Positions 1 to 10,473 of a stretch of 64,000 nucleotides of DNA are shown one piece after another. The notes beneath the pieces were generated by a model, which was not told the DNA's origin, did not search any database, and was given only the letters and a program-made list of their open reading frames with translations. Each line of letters begins with the position of its first letter. Position 1 is the first letter of the stretch. Source of the stretch: Bos javanicus (taxonomy: Eukaryota; Chordata; Mammalia; Artiodactyla; Bovidae); contig NC_083869.1 of assembly GCF_032452875.1 (NCBI RefSeq), forward strand, positions 119,232,001 to 119,296,000. The letters run 5' to 3'. The position numbers and the translations under genes were made by a program.

Positions 1-50
1 CACAAAGAGTCGGACACAACTGAGCGACTGAACTAAACTGAATTGAATGG
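1..50 (+). mobile_element. BovB / Bov-A 3' tail
   Basis: The window opens inside the terminal part of a BovB-type tail: the GAGTCGGACACAACTGAGCG motif is followed by a degenerate ACTGAA repeat. The rest of the element lies left of the window. Confidence 0.85.
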
Positions 51-702
51 TGAATGATGTTGAGCATTTTCTTGTGCTTATTTGTCATCCACATGTCCTC
101 TTTAGTGAAATGTCTCTTCATATATTTGCCCATTTTCTAATTGGATTGTTTGGGGAACTTACTGTTGAATTTTGAGAGTTCTTATATATAGATACTAGTC
201 GTTTTTCAGATACGTGGTTTCCAAATATTTTCTCCCTGTCTATAGCTTTTCTTTTTGTCCTCTCAACAGGGTCTTTCAGAGAACAAAAGCTTTTAAAATT
301 TCAATAAAACTCCCATTTATCAAATTTTCCTTTTGTACTTCAAGTATAAGAACTCTTTGCTTTGCCATAGATCCTAAAGATTTTCTTCTGGTTTTTTTTT
401 CTGATGATTTGATAGTTTTACATGTAAGTCCATGGTCCATTTGGAGTTATTTTGTTATATTATAAGGTGTGAGAATTAGTGTAAGGTTCATTTTTTTCCC
501 TGTGCATATCCAGTTGCTCCAGCACTCCTTATTGAAAAGATTGTCCTTCCTCTGTTGAGTTACTTTTGCATCTTTGTCAAAAATCAGTTGGACATATTTG
601 TGTAGGTCTGTTTTGAAGTTCTCTGTTCTGTCCAGTTGATCTGTATGTCTCTCTCTCTGCCAGTATCAAGATTATCAATCGTAATTCTAGTACATGCATC
701 AT
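51..702 (-). mobile_element. Old L1, piece 1 (3' part of ORF2)
   Basis: Read on the minus strand this is the end of an old mammalian L1 ORF2. The conserved stretch just upstream of the L1 3' UTR is visible at 60-170. All frames are heavily broken. It is the leftmost piece of an element that continues, interrupted, to 6775. Confidence 0.8.
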
Positions 703-968
703 GTCAACTGGAAAAAAAATGCACAGCCTAAATGTTAAGAGTTATGTTTTATTTGGGACCTTACTGAGGACTATAGCCTAGGAGACAGCCTCTCAGACAG
801 CTCTGAAGAATTGTTCCAAAGAGATAAGGGAGGAGTTTTACTAGACATCTCAAGTTAATGATTTTAGTGCTTTTCTGTGTCTGGGAAGACGCAAGTGTCT
901 GGACTCATTGAAATTACTCCTGTGATAGTCATCTTAACTATGTAGAACCAGCTGCACTGGCTGATAGC
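703..968 (-). mobile_element. Endogenous retroviral LTR fragment
   Basis: This block interrupts the old L1. Its composition and a minus-strand AATAAA (TTTATT at 748-753) suggest a ruminant retroviral LTR lying on the minus strand. Neither end is clear and no coding part is attached. A diverged non-LTR repeat is possible. Confidence 0.45.
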
Positions 969-983
969 TCTATGAGTACTGAT

Positions 984-1195
984 GGCTTCCCCGGTGACTC
1001 AGTAGTCAAGAATCCACCTGCAATGCAGAAGATGCGGCTGGAGCCATGGGTTCAATCCCTGGGTCAAGAAGATCCCCTGGAGAAGGAAATGACAACCCAC
1101 TCCAGTATTCTTGCCTGGGAAATCCCATGGACAAAGGAGCCTGGTGGGCTACAGTCCATGGGCTCACAGGAGTTAAATCGAGCTTAGTAACTAGG
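984..1195 (+). mobile_element. Bov-tA SINE
   Basis: The tRNA-derived head (GGCTTCCCCGGTGACTCAG) runs into the Bov-A body containing ACTCCAGTATTCTTGCCTGG. The tail is diverged. The open frames on both strands here are SINE artefacts. Confidence 0.92.
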
Positions 1196-1562
1196 TACAT
1201 ACACATCCTTCGTTTACTGAAATGGCAGGCAGTGTTCTTTGTCAACAATAATGTCCTGAAATCTAGGAGACTGATTCCTCTCCCTTATTCTTCTTTTTCA
1301 AAATTATCTTAGCTATTTGACTTCCTTTGTCCTTCCATATAAATCTTAGAATAGTCTTGGGTCCATCTACAGAAAAATCGGAGACTGATTCCTCTCCCTT
1401 ATTCTTCTTTTTCAAAATTATCTTAGCTATTTGACTTCCTTTGTCCTTCCATATAAATCTTAGAATAGTCTTGGGTCCATCTACAGAAAAATCCTGCTGG
1501 GATTTTTATAGAAACTACATGAAACTTAGATATCAACTTGGGGAGAATTGACATTTTAACTG
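1196..1562 (-). mobile_element. Old L1, piece 2
   Basis: This continues the minus-strand L1 ORF2. It contains the 114-bp tandem duplication described separately. Confidence 0.75.
1266..1493. repeat. Exact 2 x 114-bp tandem duplication
   Basis: Bases 1266-1379 are repeated without a single difference at 1380-1493. Both copies start GGAGACTGATTCC and end CAGAAAAATC. The unit is ordinary old L1 sequence, so the identity reflects a duplication much younger than the L1, or an assembly error. Confidence 0.97.
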
Positions 1563-1574
1563 TGTTGGGTTTCT

Positions 1575-1827
1575 TTTTTCAATATGTATTTATTTATTTG
1601 GCTGTGTTAGTTCTTAGCTGCAGCAGATGGGATCTTTGTTGCGTCATGCATACGAACTCTGTAGCTGTGGCGTGTAGGTCCCAGAGCGCTTGGGCTCTGT
1701 AGTTGCCAGGCATGGGCTTAGTTGCTCCTCCATATGTAGGATCTTAGTTCCCAAACCAGGGATCAAACCTGCATCCCCTGCATTGCAAGGCGGATTCTTA
1801 AATCACTGGACCACCAGGGAAGTTCTA
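1575..1827 (-). mobile_element. CHR-type tRNA-Glu SINE
   Basis: The minus-strand CHR head (CACTGGACCACCAGGGAAG on the plus strand) and the GGCTGTG-type body are visible. A perfect 12-bp target duplication, TGTTGGGTTTCT, flanks it at 1563-1574 and 1828-1839, so both ends are known. Confidence 0.92.
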
Positions 1828-1839
1828 TGTTGGGTTTCT

Positions 1840-1961
1840 AATTCATGAATAAGATTTGTCTTTCCATTTATTTAAACTTTTTTGATTTCTTTCATTAGTG
1901 TTTTGTAGTTCTCAGCATACAAGTCCTATACGTATTTGGTTAGATTTATACCCAAGTATTT
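1840..1961 (-). mobile_element. Old L1, piece 3
   Basis: L1 ORF2 sequence resumes directly after the CHR insertion, in register with piece 2. Confidence 0.75.
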
Positions 1962-2180
1962 CTTCCCAGGTGGCTCAAGTGGTAAAGAATCTACCTACCA
2001 ATGCAGGAGGCACAGGGGTTGCAAATTCGATCCCTGTGTTGGGAAGATCCCATGGAGAAGGAAATGGCAACCCACTCAAGTATCCTTGCCTAGAAAATCC
2101 CATGGACAGAGAGGAGCCTGGCAGACTACAGTCCACAGAGTCACAAAGAGTTGGACATGACTGAGCATACATCCACACAC
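1962..2180 (+). mobile_element. Bov-tA SINE
   Basis: The head CCCAGGTGGCTCAAGTGG is followed by the Bov-A body and a tail ending GACTGAGCATAC. It lies between two pieces of the same L1. Confidence 0.92.
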
Positions 2181-2308
2181 TTCTTTTTATGAAGATACTA
2201 TCATTGTCTAGTTTTGGTACCAGGGTAATGCTAGCTTCATAAAATGAATTAGGAAATATTTCTTCCTCTTCTATTTTCTGGAGAACATTGTGTAGAATTG
2301 ATGGTCTG
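2181..2308 (-). mobile_element. Old L1, piece 4
   Basis: A further part of L1 ORF2 on the minus strand. The step from piece 3 skips part of ORF2, so the L1 has an internal deletion here. Confidence 0.7.
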
Positions 2309-2910
2309 TTCAGTTCAGTCGCTCAGTCCTGTCTGACTCTTTGCGATGCCATGGACTGTAGCATGCCAGGCTTCCCTGTCTATCACCAACTCCCAGAGCT
2401 TGCTCAAACTCATGTCCATCCAGTCAGTGATGCAATCCAATCATCTCATCCTCTGTTGTCCCCTTCTCCTCCTGCCCTCAATCTTTCCCAGCATCAGGGT
2501 CTTTTCCACGGAGTCAGTTATTTGCATTAGGTGGCCAAAATATTGGAGTTTCAGATTCAGCATCAGTCCTTCCAATGAATATTTAGGACTGATTTTTTTT
2601 AGGATTGACTGGTTTGATCTCCTTGCAGTCCAAGGGACTCTCAAGAGTCTTCCCCAACACCACAGTTCAAAAGCATCAATTCTTCAGCGCTCAACTTTCT
2701 TTGTAGTCCAACTCTCACATCCGTACATGACTATTGGAAAAACCATAGCTTTGACTAGATGGACCTTTGTTGGCAAAGTAATGTCTCTGCTTTTTAATAT
2801 ACTCTCTAGGTTGGTCATAGCTTTTCTTCCAAGGAGCAAGCATCTTTTAATTTCATGGCTGCAGTCACCACCTGCAGTGGTTTTGGACCCCAAGAAAATA
2901 AAATCTGTCA
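2309..2910 (-). mobile_element. BovB 3' part, left half
   Basis: A BovB copy on the minus strand starts with the reverse complement of the (ACTGAA)n tail and continues into the C-terminal end of ORF2. It is interrupted after AATAAAATCTGTCA and resumes at 4777 with nearly the same bases, so the two halves are one insertion. Confidence 0.93.
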
Positions 2911-3016
2911 TCCTCACTTCGGCAGCACATATACTAAAATTGGAATGACACAGAGAAGATTAGCATGGCCCCTGCACAAAGATGACATGCAAATTCGTGA
3001 AGTGTTCCATATTTTT
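2910..3016 (+). pseudogene. RNU6-like: U6 snRNA retro-copy fused to L1
   Basis: This is a complete 107-base copy of the spliceosomal U6 small nuclear RNA, recognisable by CTTCGGCAGCACATATAC, the ACAGAGA box and the terminal T run. I count about nine differences from the standard U6 sequence. Five are CpG-to-TpG/CpA changes (at CTCG, AACG, TGCG, CACG and AGCG of the parent). The last bases run directly into L1 ORF2 sequence with no spacer. A U6 gene needs an external upstream promoter (PSE and TATA), whereas here the upstream sequence is BovB. It is therefore a reverse-transcribed copy and not an active gene. Confidence 0.95.
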
Positions 3017-4271
3017 AGAAACTATTAAACTCCTAGAGGAAAAAATAGGCAAAACACTCTCTGACATAAATCACAGCAGGATCCTCTATGACCCACCTCC
3101 CAGAGTAATGGAAATAAAAGCAAAAATAAACAAATCGGACCTAATTAAACTTAAAAGCTTTTGCACAGTGAAGGAAACTGTAAGCAAGGTGAAAAGACAG
3201 CCTTCAGAATGGGAGAAAATAATAGCAAAGGAAACAACTGACAAAGAATTAATCTCTAAAATATACAAGCAGCTCCTGCAGCTCAACTCCAGAAAAATAA
3301 ACGACCCAATCAAAAAATGGCCCAAAGAACTAAACAAACATTTCTCCAAAGAAGACATACAGATGGCTAACAAACACATGAAAAGATACTCAACATCACT
3401 CATTATCAGAGAAATGCAAATCAAAACCACAATGAGGTACCATCTCACGCCAGTCAAAATGGCTGCCATCAAAAAGTCTACAAACAATAAATGCTGGAGA
3501 GGGTGTGGAGAAAAGGGAACCCTCTTACACTGTTAGTGGGAATGCAAACTAGTACAGCCACTCTTGAGAACAGTGTGGAGATTGCTTAAAAAACTGGAAA
3601 TAGAACTGCCTTATGATCCAGCAATCCCACTGCTGGGCATACACATTGAGGAAACCAGAATTGAAAGAGACACGTGTACCCCAATGTTCATCACAGCACT
3701 GTTTATAATAGCCAGGACATGGAAGCAACCTAGATGTCCATCAGCAGATGAATGGATAAGAAAGCTACGGTACATACACACAATGGAGTATTACTCAGCC
3801 ATTAAAAAGAATACATTTGAATCAGTTCTAATGAGGTGGATGAAACTGGAGCCTATTATACAGAGTGAAGTAAGCCAGAAGGAAAAACACCAATACAGTA
3901 TACTAACACATATATATGGAATTTAGAAAGATGGTAACAATAACCCGGTGTACAAGACAGCAAAAGAGACACTGATGTATAGAACAGTCTTATGGACTCT
4001 GTGGGAGAGGGAGAGGGTGGGAAGATTTGGGAGAATGACATTGAAACATGTAAAATATCATATAAGAAACGAGTTGCCAGTCCAGGTTCGATGCACGATA
4101 CTGGATGCTTGGGGCTAGTGCACTGGGACGACCCAGAGGGATGGTATGGGGAGGGAGGAGGGTTCAGGATGGGGAACACATGTATACCTGTGGCGGATTC
4201 ATTTTGATATTTGGCAAAACTAATACAATTATGTAAAGTTTAAAAATAAAATTAAATTAAAAAAAAAAAAA
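3017..4271 (+). mobile_element. L1 3' end (first), joined to U6
   Basis: This is a 5'-truncated bovine-type L1: the C-terminal third of ORF2, the 3' UTR (GATGCACGATACTGGATGC is typical) and an A-rich tail at about 4249-4271. ORF2 is open from 2982 to 3536 and from 3564 to 3926 with breaks between. The 5' truncation point is exactly the end of U6, as in known U6/L1 chimaeras. Confidence 0.93.
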
Positions 4272-4776
4272 GAAAGCTGTTGGTACATATACACAATGGA
4301 ATATTACTCAGCCATTAAAAAGAATACATTTGAATCAGTTCTAATGAGGTGGATGAAACTGAAATCTACTATACACAGTGAAGTAAATCAGAAAGAAAAA
4401 CACCAATACAGTATACTAATGCATATATATGGAATTGAGAAAGATGGTAACAATGACCCTATATACAAGACAGCAAAAGAAACACAGATGTAAAGAACAG
4501 TCTTTTGGACTCTGTGGGAGAAGGCAAGGGTGGGATGATTTGAGAGAATAGCATTGCAACATGTATATTATATGTGAAACAGATCACCAGCCCAGGTTCC
4601 ATGCATGAGACGGTGCTCAGGGCTGGTGCACTGGGATGACCCTGAGGGATGGGATGGGAGGGGGGTTCAGAATGGGGAACACATGTACACCCATGGCTGA
4701 TTCATGTCAATGCATGGCAAAAACCACTACAATATTGTAATTAGCTTCCAATTAAAATAATTAAGTTTAAAAAATA
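4272..4776 (+). mobile_element. L1 3' end (second), different subfamily
   Basis: A second 5'-truncated L1 starts immediately after the first poly-A and covers the same last part of ORF2 plus a different 3' UTR (ending ATTAGCTTCCAATTAAAATA). Many substitutions separate it from 3759-4250, so it is not a duplicate of the first. Its A/T-rich tail meets the right target duplication. Confidence 0.9.
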
Positions 4777-4834
4777 AAAATAAAACCTGTCACTCTTTCC
4801 ATTGTTTCCCCATCTATTTGCCATGAAGTGATGT
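4777..4834 (-). mobile_element. BovB 3' part, right half
   Basis: This continues the BovB of 2309-2910 (CCCCATCTATTTGCCATGAA). The element is 5'-truncated at about 4834, where old L1 sequence resumes. Confidence 0.88.
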
Positions 4835-4836
4835 TA

Positions 4837-5037
4837 CTTTTTTTTTCAAAAGTTTGATAGAATTCTCCAGTGAAACCATGTGGGCCTGGAGATTTCTTTG
4901 GGGGAGATTCTAAAATTATGAATTCAATTTTCTTAATAGTTATAGGATTACTCAAGTTATGAGAGTGTAATAATTTGTGTTTCTTATCTAAATTGTCAAA
5001 TTTATATACAGTTGCTCATAGTAGTCCCTATTATCCT
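4837..5037 (-). mobile_element. Old L1, piece 5
   Basis: L1 ORF2 (reverse-transcriptase region, GAATTCTCCAGTGAAACC on the plus strand) resumes to the right of the BovB. Confidence 0.75.
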
Positions 5038-5160
5038 TTTTTAAAATTTATTTTTAATTGGAGGATAATTGCTTTACAATGTTGTGTTGGTTTCTGCCAT
5101 ACAACAATGTGAATCAGCCATAAATATACATACCCCCTTCTCTTGAACTTCCCTCCCACC
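5038..5160 (-). mobile_element. Short L1 3' UTR insertion
   Basis: Only about 120 bases of the 3' end of a ruminant/artiodactyl L1 are present on the minus strand (TTTTAATTGGAGGATAATTG after a T-rich start). This severely truncated copy is nested in the older L1. Confidence 0.7.
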
Positions 5161-5445
5161 CCTTTTGATGTCTGCAGGTCTGTAGTGATAGCTTCTATTT
5201 CATACCTGATATCAGTAACTTACGTCTCTTTTCCTTTGTCAGTCTCACTAGAGTTTTGACAATTATATTCATCTTTTCAGAGCCAGCTTTTAGTTTCACC
5301 AATTTTCTCTTGTTTTTCTGTTTTCCTTTTCATTGATTTCTGCTCTTCTCTCTATTCTTGCCTTCGTTTTGCTTGCCCCGGGTTTACTTCGTTCTTCCTT
5401 TTCTATGTTCTTGAGACGTGCTGGCTTTTTTTTAATTGTTGTTTT
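5161..5445 (-). mobile_element. Old L1, piece 6
   Basis: Upstream ORF2 sequence on the minus strand, with AGAGCCAGCTTTTAGTTTCA on the plus strand typical of the early RT/linker region. Confidence 0.75.
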
Positions 5446-5626
5446 AATCTTTATATTTATTTATTTATTTGGCTGCGCTGAGTCTTAGTAGCAGCACATG
5501 GGATCTTCGGTCTTTATTGCTGTGTTCAGGATCTTTTTAGCTGCAGCATGTGGGACGCAGTTCAAACCCAGGTGCCCTGCAATGGGAGCTCGGAGCGTTG
5601 GCCACTGGACCACCAGGGAAGCCCCA
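5446..5626 (-). mobile_element. CHR-type SINE
   Basis: A T-rich start and GGCTGCGCTGAGTC lead to the head end at GGACCACCAGGGAAGCCCC. Confidence 0.88.
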
Positions 5627-6775
5627 AGACTTGGTTTCTTTCATTTGTTTCCAAAGTGCTTGTGACTGCTCACTGAAGCATTTTTATGATGGATCCTTCA
5701 AAATTTTTTCAGAGAATTCTAACATCTCTGTATCCTGATATTGGCATCTATCGTTTTTCTCTTAATTAAGTTTGAGAACACTCTGATGTCTGGTATGATG
5801 AGTGATTTTTTTATTTAAACCCCAATATTTTGGATACTATGTGATGAAACTTTTGTCTTATGTAAATCTTCTGTTTTATCTGGCTTCTTCTGACGCTGCT
5901 CTGGCAGGGGAGCAGGGGCTCCTCTTCATTACTGTTAGAAGTGCGTAAAAGTCCAGATTCTGCCCCTGGTCCCTGTGGAGACCCAGTGGAGGGGGAGCGG
6001 GGAGGAGACTCCTCGTTAGTGCAGAATGGGGGTGGGAGTTCTCCATCCCTACGAGGCTTCTGCCATAGGAACGGCGCGTTACTGCTCCCCACACGGCCCC
6101 CCGACACCGCAGGAGCGTGGAGAAACAAGACAGTGGTGGACATCTTGAGTCTCACCAGGGCTCCTCTGACCCCATCCCCAGCTGGGGGACGGGACATCCC
6201 ATTACCGCCGAGTTGGGGTGGAAGTCCAGGCTCTCCACCGGGTCTCTCCTCTCCCTGGTGCTGGGATGTGGGGGTGGCTCATTACCGCCCAGCAGGGTTG
6301 GAACTCCCCCTCCCTACTTGTCCTTCTCTGATATCACCCCCCCACACAGTGATATCACAGCCAGGCGAGGGCAGAAGTCTCGGCTCCTTTGCTGGTGAGC
6401 TTGGGGGTTGGTTGGGCAGGAGGGGTGGCAGCGTTTGCTCCGGTGTCTGCTTAGTGTCTAAAAGTCCCATCACACTGGGCACCCCCCTTTGCTGGTTCTT
6501 TGGCTAGAGAGGGCAAGCGTTTGTCTTCCCATTCTCATTTCTGGGTTGCTGCCTTTTTCAACGCCAAGTCTAGAATCTCTAAGGCAAAAAGTAAAGCCGG
6601 GAACTCACCACCTTTCATTCCTTGTGTTCCAGAACAGCCAGCCAGTCTGCCTCCTCCTCGCCACCTTTCAGAGTCTCCTAGGTTTATTTGGTACATAATG
6701 TCCAGTATTTTTGGTTTTGCTTAGAGGGAGCAACAAGGGAAAACATGTCCATTCCTTCTTCTCGGAAGCAGAACA
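5627..6775 (-). mobile_element. Old L1, piece 7 with GC-rich 5' UTR
   Basis: After a short ORF2-like stretch the sequence jumps over the endonuclease and ORF1 and enters an L1 5' UTR. The UTR holds several imperfect GC-rich units, each with a CATTACCGCC- or CGTTACTGC-like core near 5925, 6020, 6080, 6200 and 6280. The L1 5' end is near 6775. The open frame at 5941-6507 is read through these units and is not a gene. Confidence 0.65.
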
Positions 6776-7233
6776 ACTCTTATCTTTTTATTGAGTTTTT
6801 TCACTTAGAGACTGTAAACTTCATGAGAAGAACAAGCCTACAGTATACAGTTTTGTATCCCCTGTAAGGCCTGTGCATATGGAGGGGCTTAATAGTTATT
6901 TGTAGGCCGGCTGGTTCACACGGTCTTGACCTCACAGAGAAAAACATTCTGAGAACTGTAGCTAGGAGAAACCGTTCAATAGCATCTTGTTGAATCCGTT
7001 CCCACCTGTGGCTGTGGAAGTGGTCATTAGACACGAGACATCTTAAAGAGGTGGGTTGGCATTTTCCTTTTCATCTTCATGGAGGTCATGAGCAGAGGGC
7101 GTTCTGCCCTTGAGACCCTTGAAATGCCAACCCAAGGCCTTCCCATTTCATGACAGGTGGCCGCTCAGAGAGCCACCCTCTGGGGACTTGCCAGAGGGGT
7201 CAGAGCTCTCACTTCATGTCTCCTTTGAAACAG
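6776..7233. other. Single-copy DNA upstream of exon 1
   Basis: I see no repeat here. An in-frame ATG at 7150 could extend exon 1 upstream without a splice site. Otherwise a normal acceptor ends at 7233. Confidence 0.5.
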
Positions 7234-7338
7234 GAGGACCATGACACTATGGAAGCCGATCTGGACAAGGATGAACTGATCCAGCCCCAGCTTGGAGAGC
7301 TCTCAGGGGAGAAGCTTCTGACCACGGAGTACTTGGGA
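7234..7338 (+). CDS. Exon 1 of an unrecognised split gene
   Basis: This 105-base block follows a CTCCTTTGAAACAG acceptor and ends at a near-perfect donor, GGA|GTAAGT. It is open in only one frame, encoding 35 residues beginning EDHDTMEADLDKDELIQPQL. The Met codon at 7249 is in a good initiation context (ACTATGG), so translation may start there. The same frame is also open upstream to an ATG at 7150, so the exon could be first and longer. The encoded piece is acidic, with no signal peptide or membrane segment. Being a multiple of three, it passes phase 0 to the next block at 22141. The product is not recognised; exon status rests on splice signals and phase agreement. Confidence 0.6.
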
Positions 7339-7609
7339 GTAAGTACCATGTGAAGGGAGTGAGGACCCCATAATAGAAAGGAGAGATGGGCCGTTGATGG
7401 ACTTAGTGTTTACAGTAACACACGAGGATTTGGCTTGATCTATTATGATACTATGTTTATGAGAAGTTCCATCGTGGCCAACTTGCTTCCAGGGCCCCTA
7501 AAGGGCACAGAGGCCCTAGTTACTATCCTAAACAGACCCGCTGGCAAACAGAAGGCGGTTAGAGTATAGCTAAAAGGCACACTCTAGAGCCTTCGCAGTG
7601 TCTAAAGGT
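7339..7609. other. Intron, single-copy
   Basis: I see nothing beyond the donor side of the proposed intron 1. Confidence 0.5.
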
Positions 7610-7622
7610 ATGCTCGTCCTTG

Positions 7623-7820
7623 TGTGTGTGCATGCATCCTAAGTCGCTTCAGTCGTGTCCAGCTCTTTGCGACCCTATGGACTGTAGCCCACCTGTCCAT
7701 GGGACTCTCCAGGCATTCTTGCTATGCTCTCCTTCAGGGGATCTTCCCAGCCCAGGGATCAAATCTGTGTCTCCTGCATTGGCAGGCAGGTTCTTACCAC
7801 TAGCACCACCTGGGAAGCCC
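7623..7820 (-). mobile_element. Bov-tA SINE
   Basis: The minus-strand copy ends at ACCACCTGGGAAGCCC. An approximate target duplication flanks it (ATGCTCGTCCTT at 7610 and ATGCCCATCCTT at 7821). Confidence 0.92.
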
Positions 7821-7928
7821 ATGCCCATCCTTAGGAGCAATCATTTACCCATCTAGATTCCTGGGCTTTTTGTGGCTTATCTATGAGAAGGGAAGACTGC
7901 TGCAGGTTTGTCAGTCATCAGCACACAG

Positions 7929-8387
7929 TTCAGTTCAGTTCAGTTCAGTCGCTCAGTCATGTCCGGCTCTTTGCAGTCGACCCCATGGACTGCAGCACGC
8001 CAGGCTTCCCTGTCCATCACCAACTCCCGGAGCTTGCTCAAAGTCATGTCCATCGAGTTGGTGATGCCATCCAACCATCTCATCCTCTATCATCCCCTTC
8101 TCCTCCTGCCTTCATCAGGGGATTTCCCACGGAGTCAGTTCTTCACATCAGGTGGCCAAAGTATTAGAGTTTCAGCTTCAGCATCAGTCCTTCCAATGAG
8201 TATTCAAGACTGATTTCCTTTAGGGTTGACTGGTTTGATCTCCTTGCAGTCCAAGGGACTCTTAAGAGTCTTTTCCAATACCACAGTTCAAAAGCATCAG
8301 TTCTTTGGCACTCAGCTTTCTTTATATAGTCCAGCTCTCATATCCATACATGACTACTGGAAAAACCATAACTTTGACTAGATGGAC
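7929..8387 (-). mobile_element. BovB 3' end
   Basis: A 459-base, 5'-truncated BovB starts with the reversed (ACTGAA)n tail. A perfect target duplication, CAGCACACAG, lies at 7919-7928 and 8388-8397. Confidence 0.95.
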
Positions 8388-8397
8388 CAGCACACAG

Positions 8398-10266
8398 GGG
8401 ATGGCCAAAACCATCAGACCAGATGAAGTCACCCACTGAGGCAGAGGCTGGACAGGGAGGGAGGTGGTGCTGAATACAGAGGGCCCACCAGCATGTCGGG
8501 ATTAAGGGAAGACAAAAGGTGGCCCCTGAGATGGACAGAAAGGTGAACAGTCAGAGAGGCTTGAGGAGAACCAGGAGACAACAGTGCCGTGGAAAACAGG
8601 AGGGAGAGATCTTTCCGGATGGGTTGAATAGTCACTCAAAGCTTTGAGAGGCCTGTGGAGTCACACGTTTGTGAGGGGCCATGATCTGAGCTCCCCAAAG
8701 ACTCTGCTGCTGTGGGACCCACGGGGAAGGTGTGAGTCGGGGGAGCTACCGATTGGCAGAGAGAGGATGGCAGTGTCACGGAACCTCAATCTGAGAGTGC
8801 ACGGGTGAGCAGTGGGTGCTCAAAGCTAAGATCTGAAAGGAGGAGCAGATGCAAAGATTGAGGCCAGTTCAGACTGAAGCCCCGTGACGGAAAGCTGAGC
8901 ACATGGGAGTGAAGGCTTTTAAAAGGACTCCTGAAATTCTGATGCTGGTGGTTGACTGGGTCAGTTACGTGGACCCTGAAGTCTTCTCAGATTGGGCAGG
9001 TCAGCGTTAGAGCTGGGAGCCAGGCTCTCAACAACTGAAGCAGAGACAGTGACTTGGGAAGGAAAAAGATGGTGGGTGCAGGTGCGTGAGCTTTCACAGG
9101 GGCAGGCGGAAGCAGAAAGCCTGTCCATTCCCCTTGCTGCCCCACCCAGGCCCTCATCACCTCTCTCTGGGCACTGGTCTCTCTGATCACCTCATTGTTC
9201 GTGGAATTTCCAGGGGTTCCCGGCTGGAGCCAGTGTATGCTGGCAGAACTTGAGTTTGGAGGACAGCCAAGGGCTGGGAATGAGGGCATTGTTGGTAAGG
9301 GTTTTGGAGTTTACCCTGGATGAGCTGGGAGGTTGTCGGAGGGCGCAGAGCAGGGGAGTGACTCAGTTTGATTCATGTTTTATACTATATTAACTTCTGT
9401 TTTCACTCAGCTGCTTTGTGAAGAATAGAACATAGAGGGGCAAAAGTGGATGAAAGAAGGGAGATGACGTAGGAGGCTGGGTGACCACTGGCCCCCAGTC
9501 ACAGACAAGCGCCACTACCCCTCAGAATGACTCAGGGATCAAAGGACCCTAACTGACCGCAGATAGGTCAAGCGGGGAGGTGCTCGAGAAGGGTGGGGAG
9601 TGAGGCACCTGGGTTCCGAACCGTTGATGGAAGTCATTGAGCCCTGACATCTGGGAGGACACTGGGTTTGTCAGGAAGGACGGAGCTGCATTGGAGAGGA
9701 TGTGCATGTTGAAAAGCAAGATGGTGAGAAAAGCAGAAGGCACACCAGTGGGGCTTCTCTGGAGGGTGGTGGCGGAGCTGTTGAGAACACAGCCCTCAGA
9801 TGCTGGGTCTTCCCAGCACACAAGCAGGGATGTTCAGACGGAAACCCCACCCTGGCCCCTTCCCTAATAGCTTTTAGCACCTCTGCACAATGAAATGCCG
9901 TGGCTGAGATGTTAACTTGAAGATGTTAACTTGTTAACTGAAGATTTTTAACAGCAACAACAAAAACAAGACCCCGAACATGCTGTGACTCCCAGCTGGA
10001 TCATGCAGGTTGGCAAGACGCAAAAGGGACAGAGTTTTGAAATCAGCCAGTGGCCCGACTTAATGGCATCCAGAAATGGTGTCACTACCACAGTCTGTAG
10101 TTCTAATCTCCTTAATGCATAGGTACTGTCCTTTTTACCAGAAGGAAATATTTAGAAAAGTTGCACGCATGCTTGTTTATCTCATCAGTGTCAGTCTCTT
10201 TTCAGTGGCAATGTGAGTGGTAAGAATGAAGTACAGAAAGAACTCAGTACAGAGACGGGAAGCCCC
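8398..10266. other. Single-copy intron DNA
   Basis: Nearly 1.9 kb without a repeat that I can name. The open frames are short and lie on both strands. None has plausible splice sites joined to the gene model. Confidence 0.5.
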
Positions 10267-10473
10267 AGTGTATTTGTACTGGGTGGCTTCAAATAACAGA
10301 AATGTGTTCTCTCCCAGTTCTGGAGGCCAGAAATCCAAAATTAAGTTGTCCCACAACCTTTCTGGCTCTTGCAGCTTCTGGCGGCTGCAGGCCCTCCTTG
10401 ACTTGTGGCTGTGAACTTCCATACTGTGCCTCCATCTCCAATAACCTTCTCCTCTTCTCTTTATGTTCCCTCT

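Larger units (their letters stand above)
2895..4792. repeat. Single 16-bp target duplication around U6-L1-L1
   Basis: AAAATAAAATCTGTCA at 2895-2910 and AAAATAAAACCTGTCA at 4777-4792 differ at one base and are the only matching flanks I could find. They enclose U6, the first L1 and the second L1 together. Confidence 0.75.

Noticed and set aside
2910..3016. Functional U6 gene
   Set aside because: The upstream sequence is BovB without PSE/TATA promoter elements, and the 3' end is fused to L1.
5941..6507. 188-codon open frame, plus strand
   Set aside because: It runs antisense through the GC-rich units of the old L1 5' UTR; openness is explained by composition.
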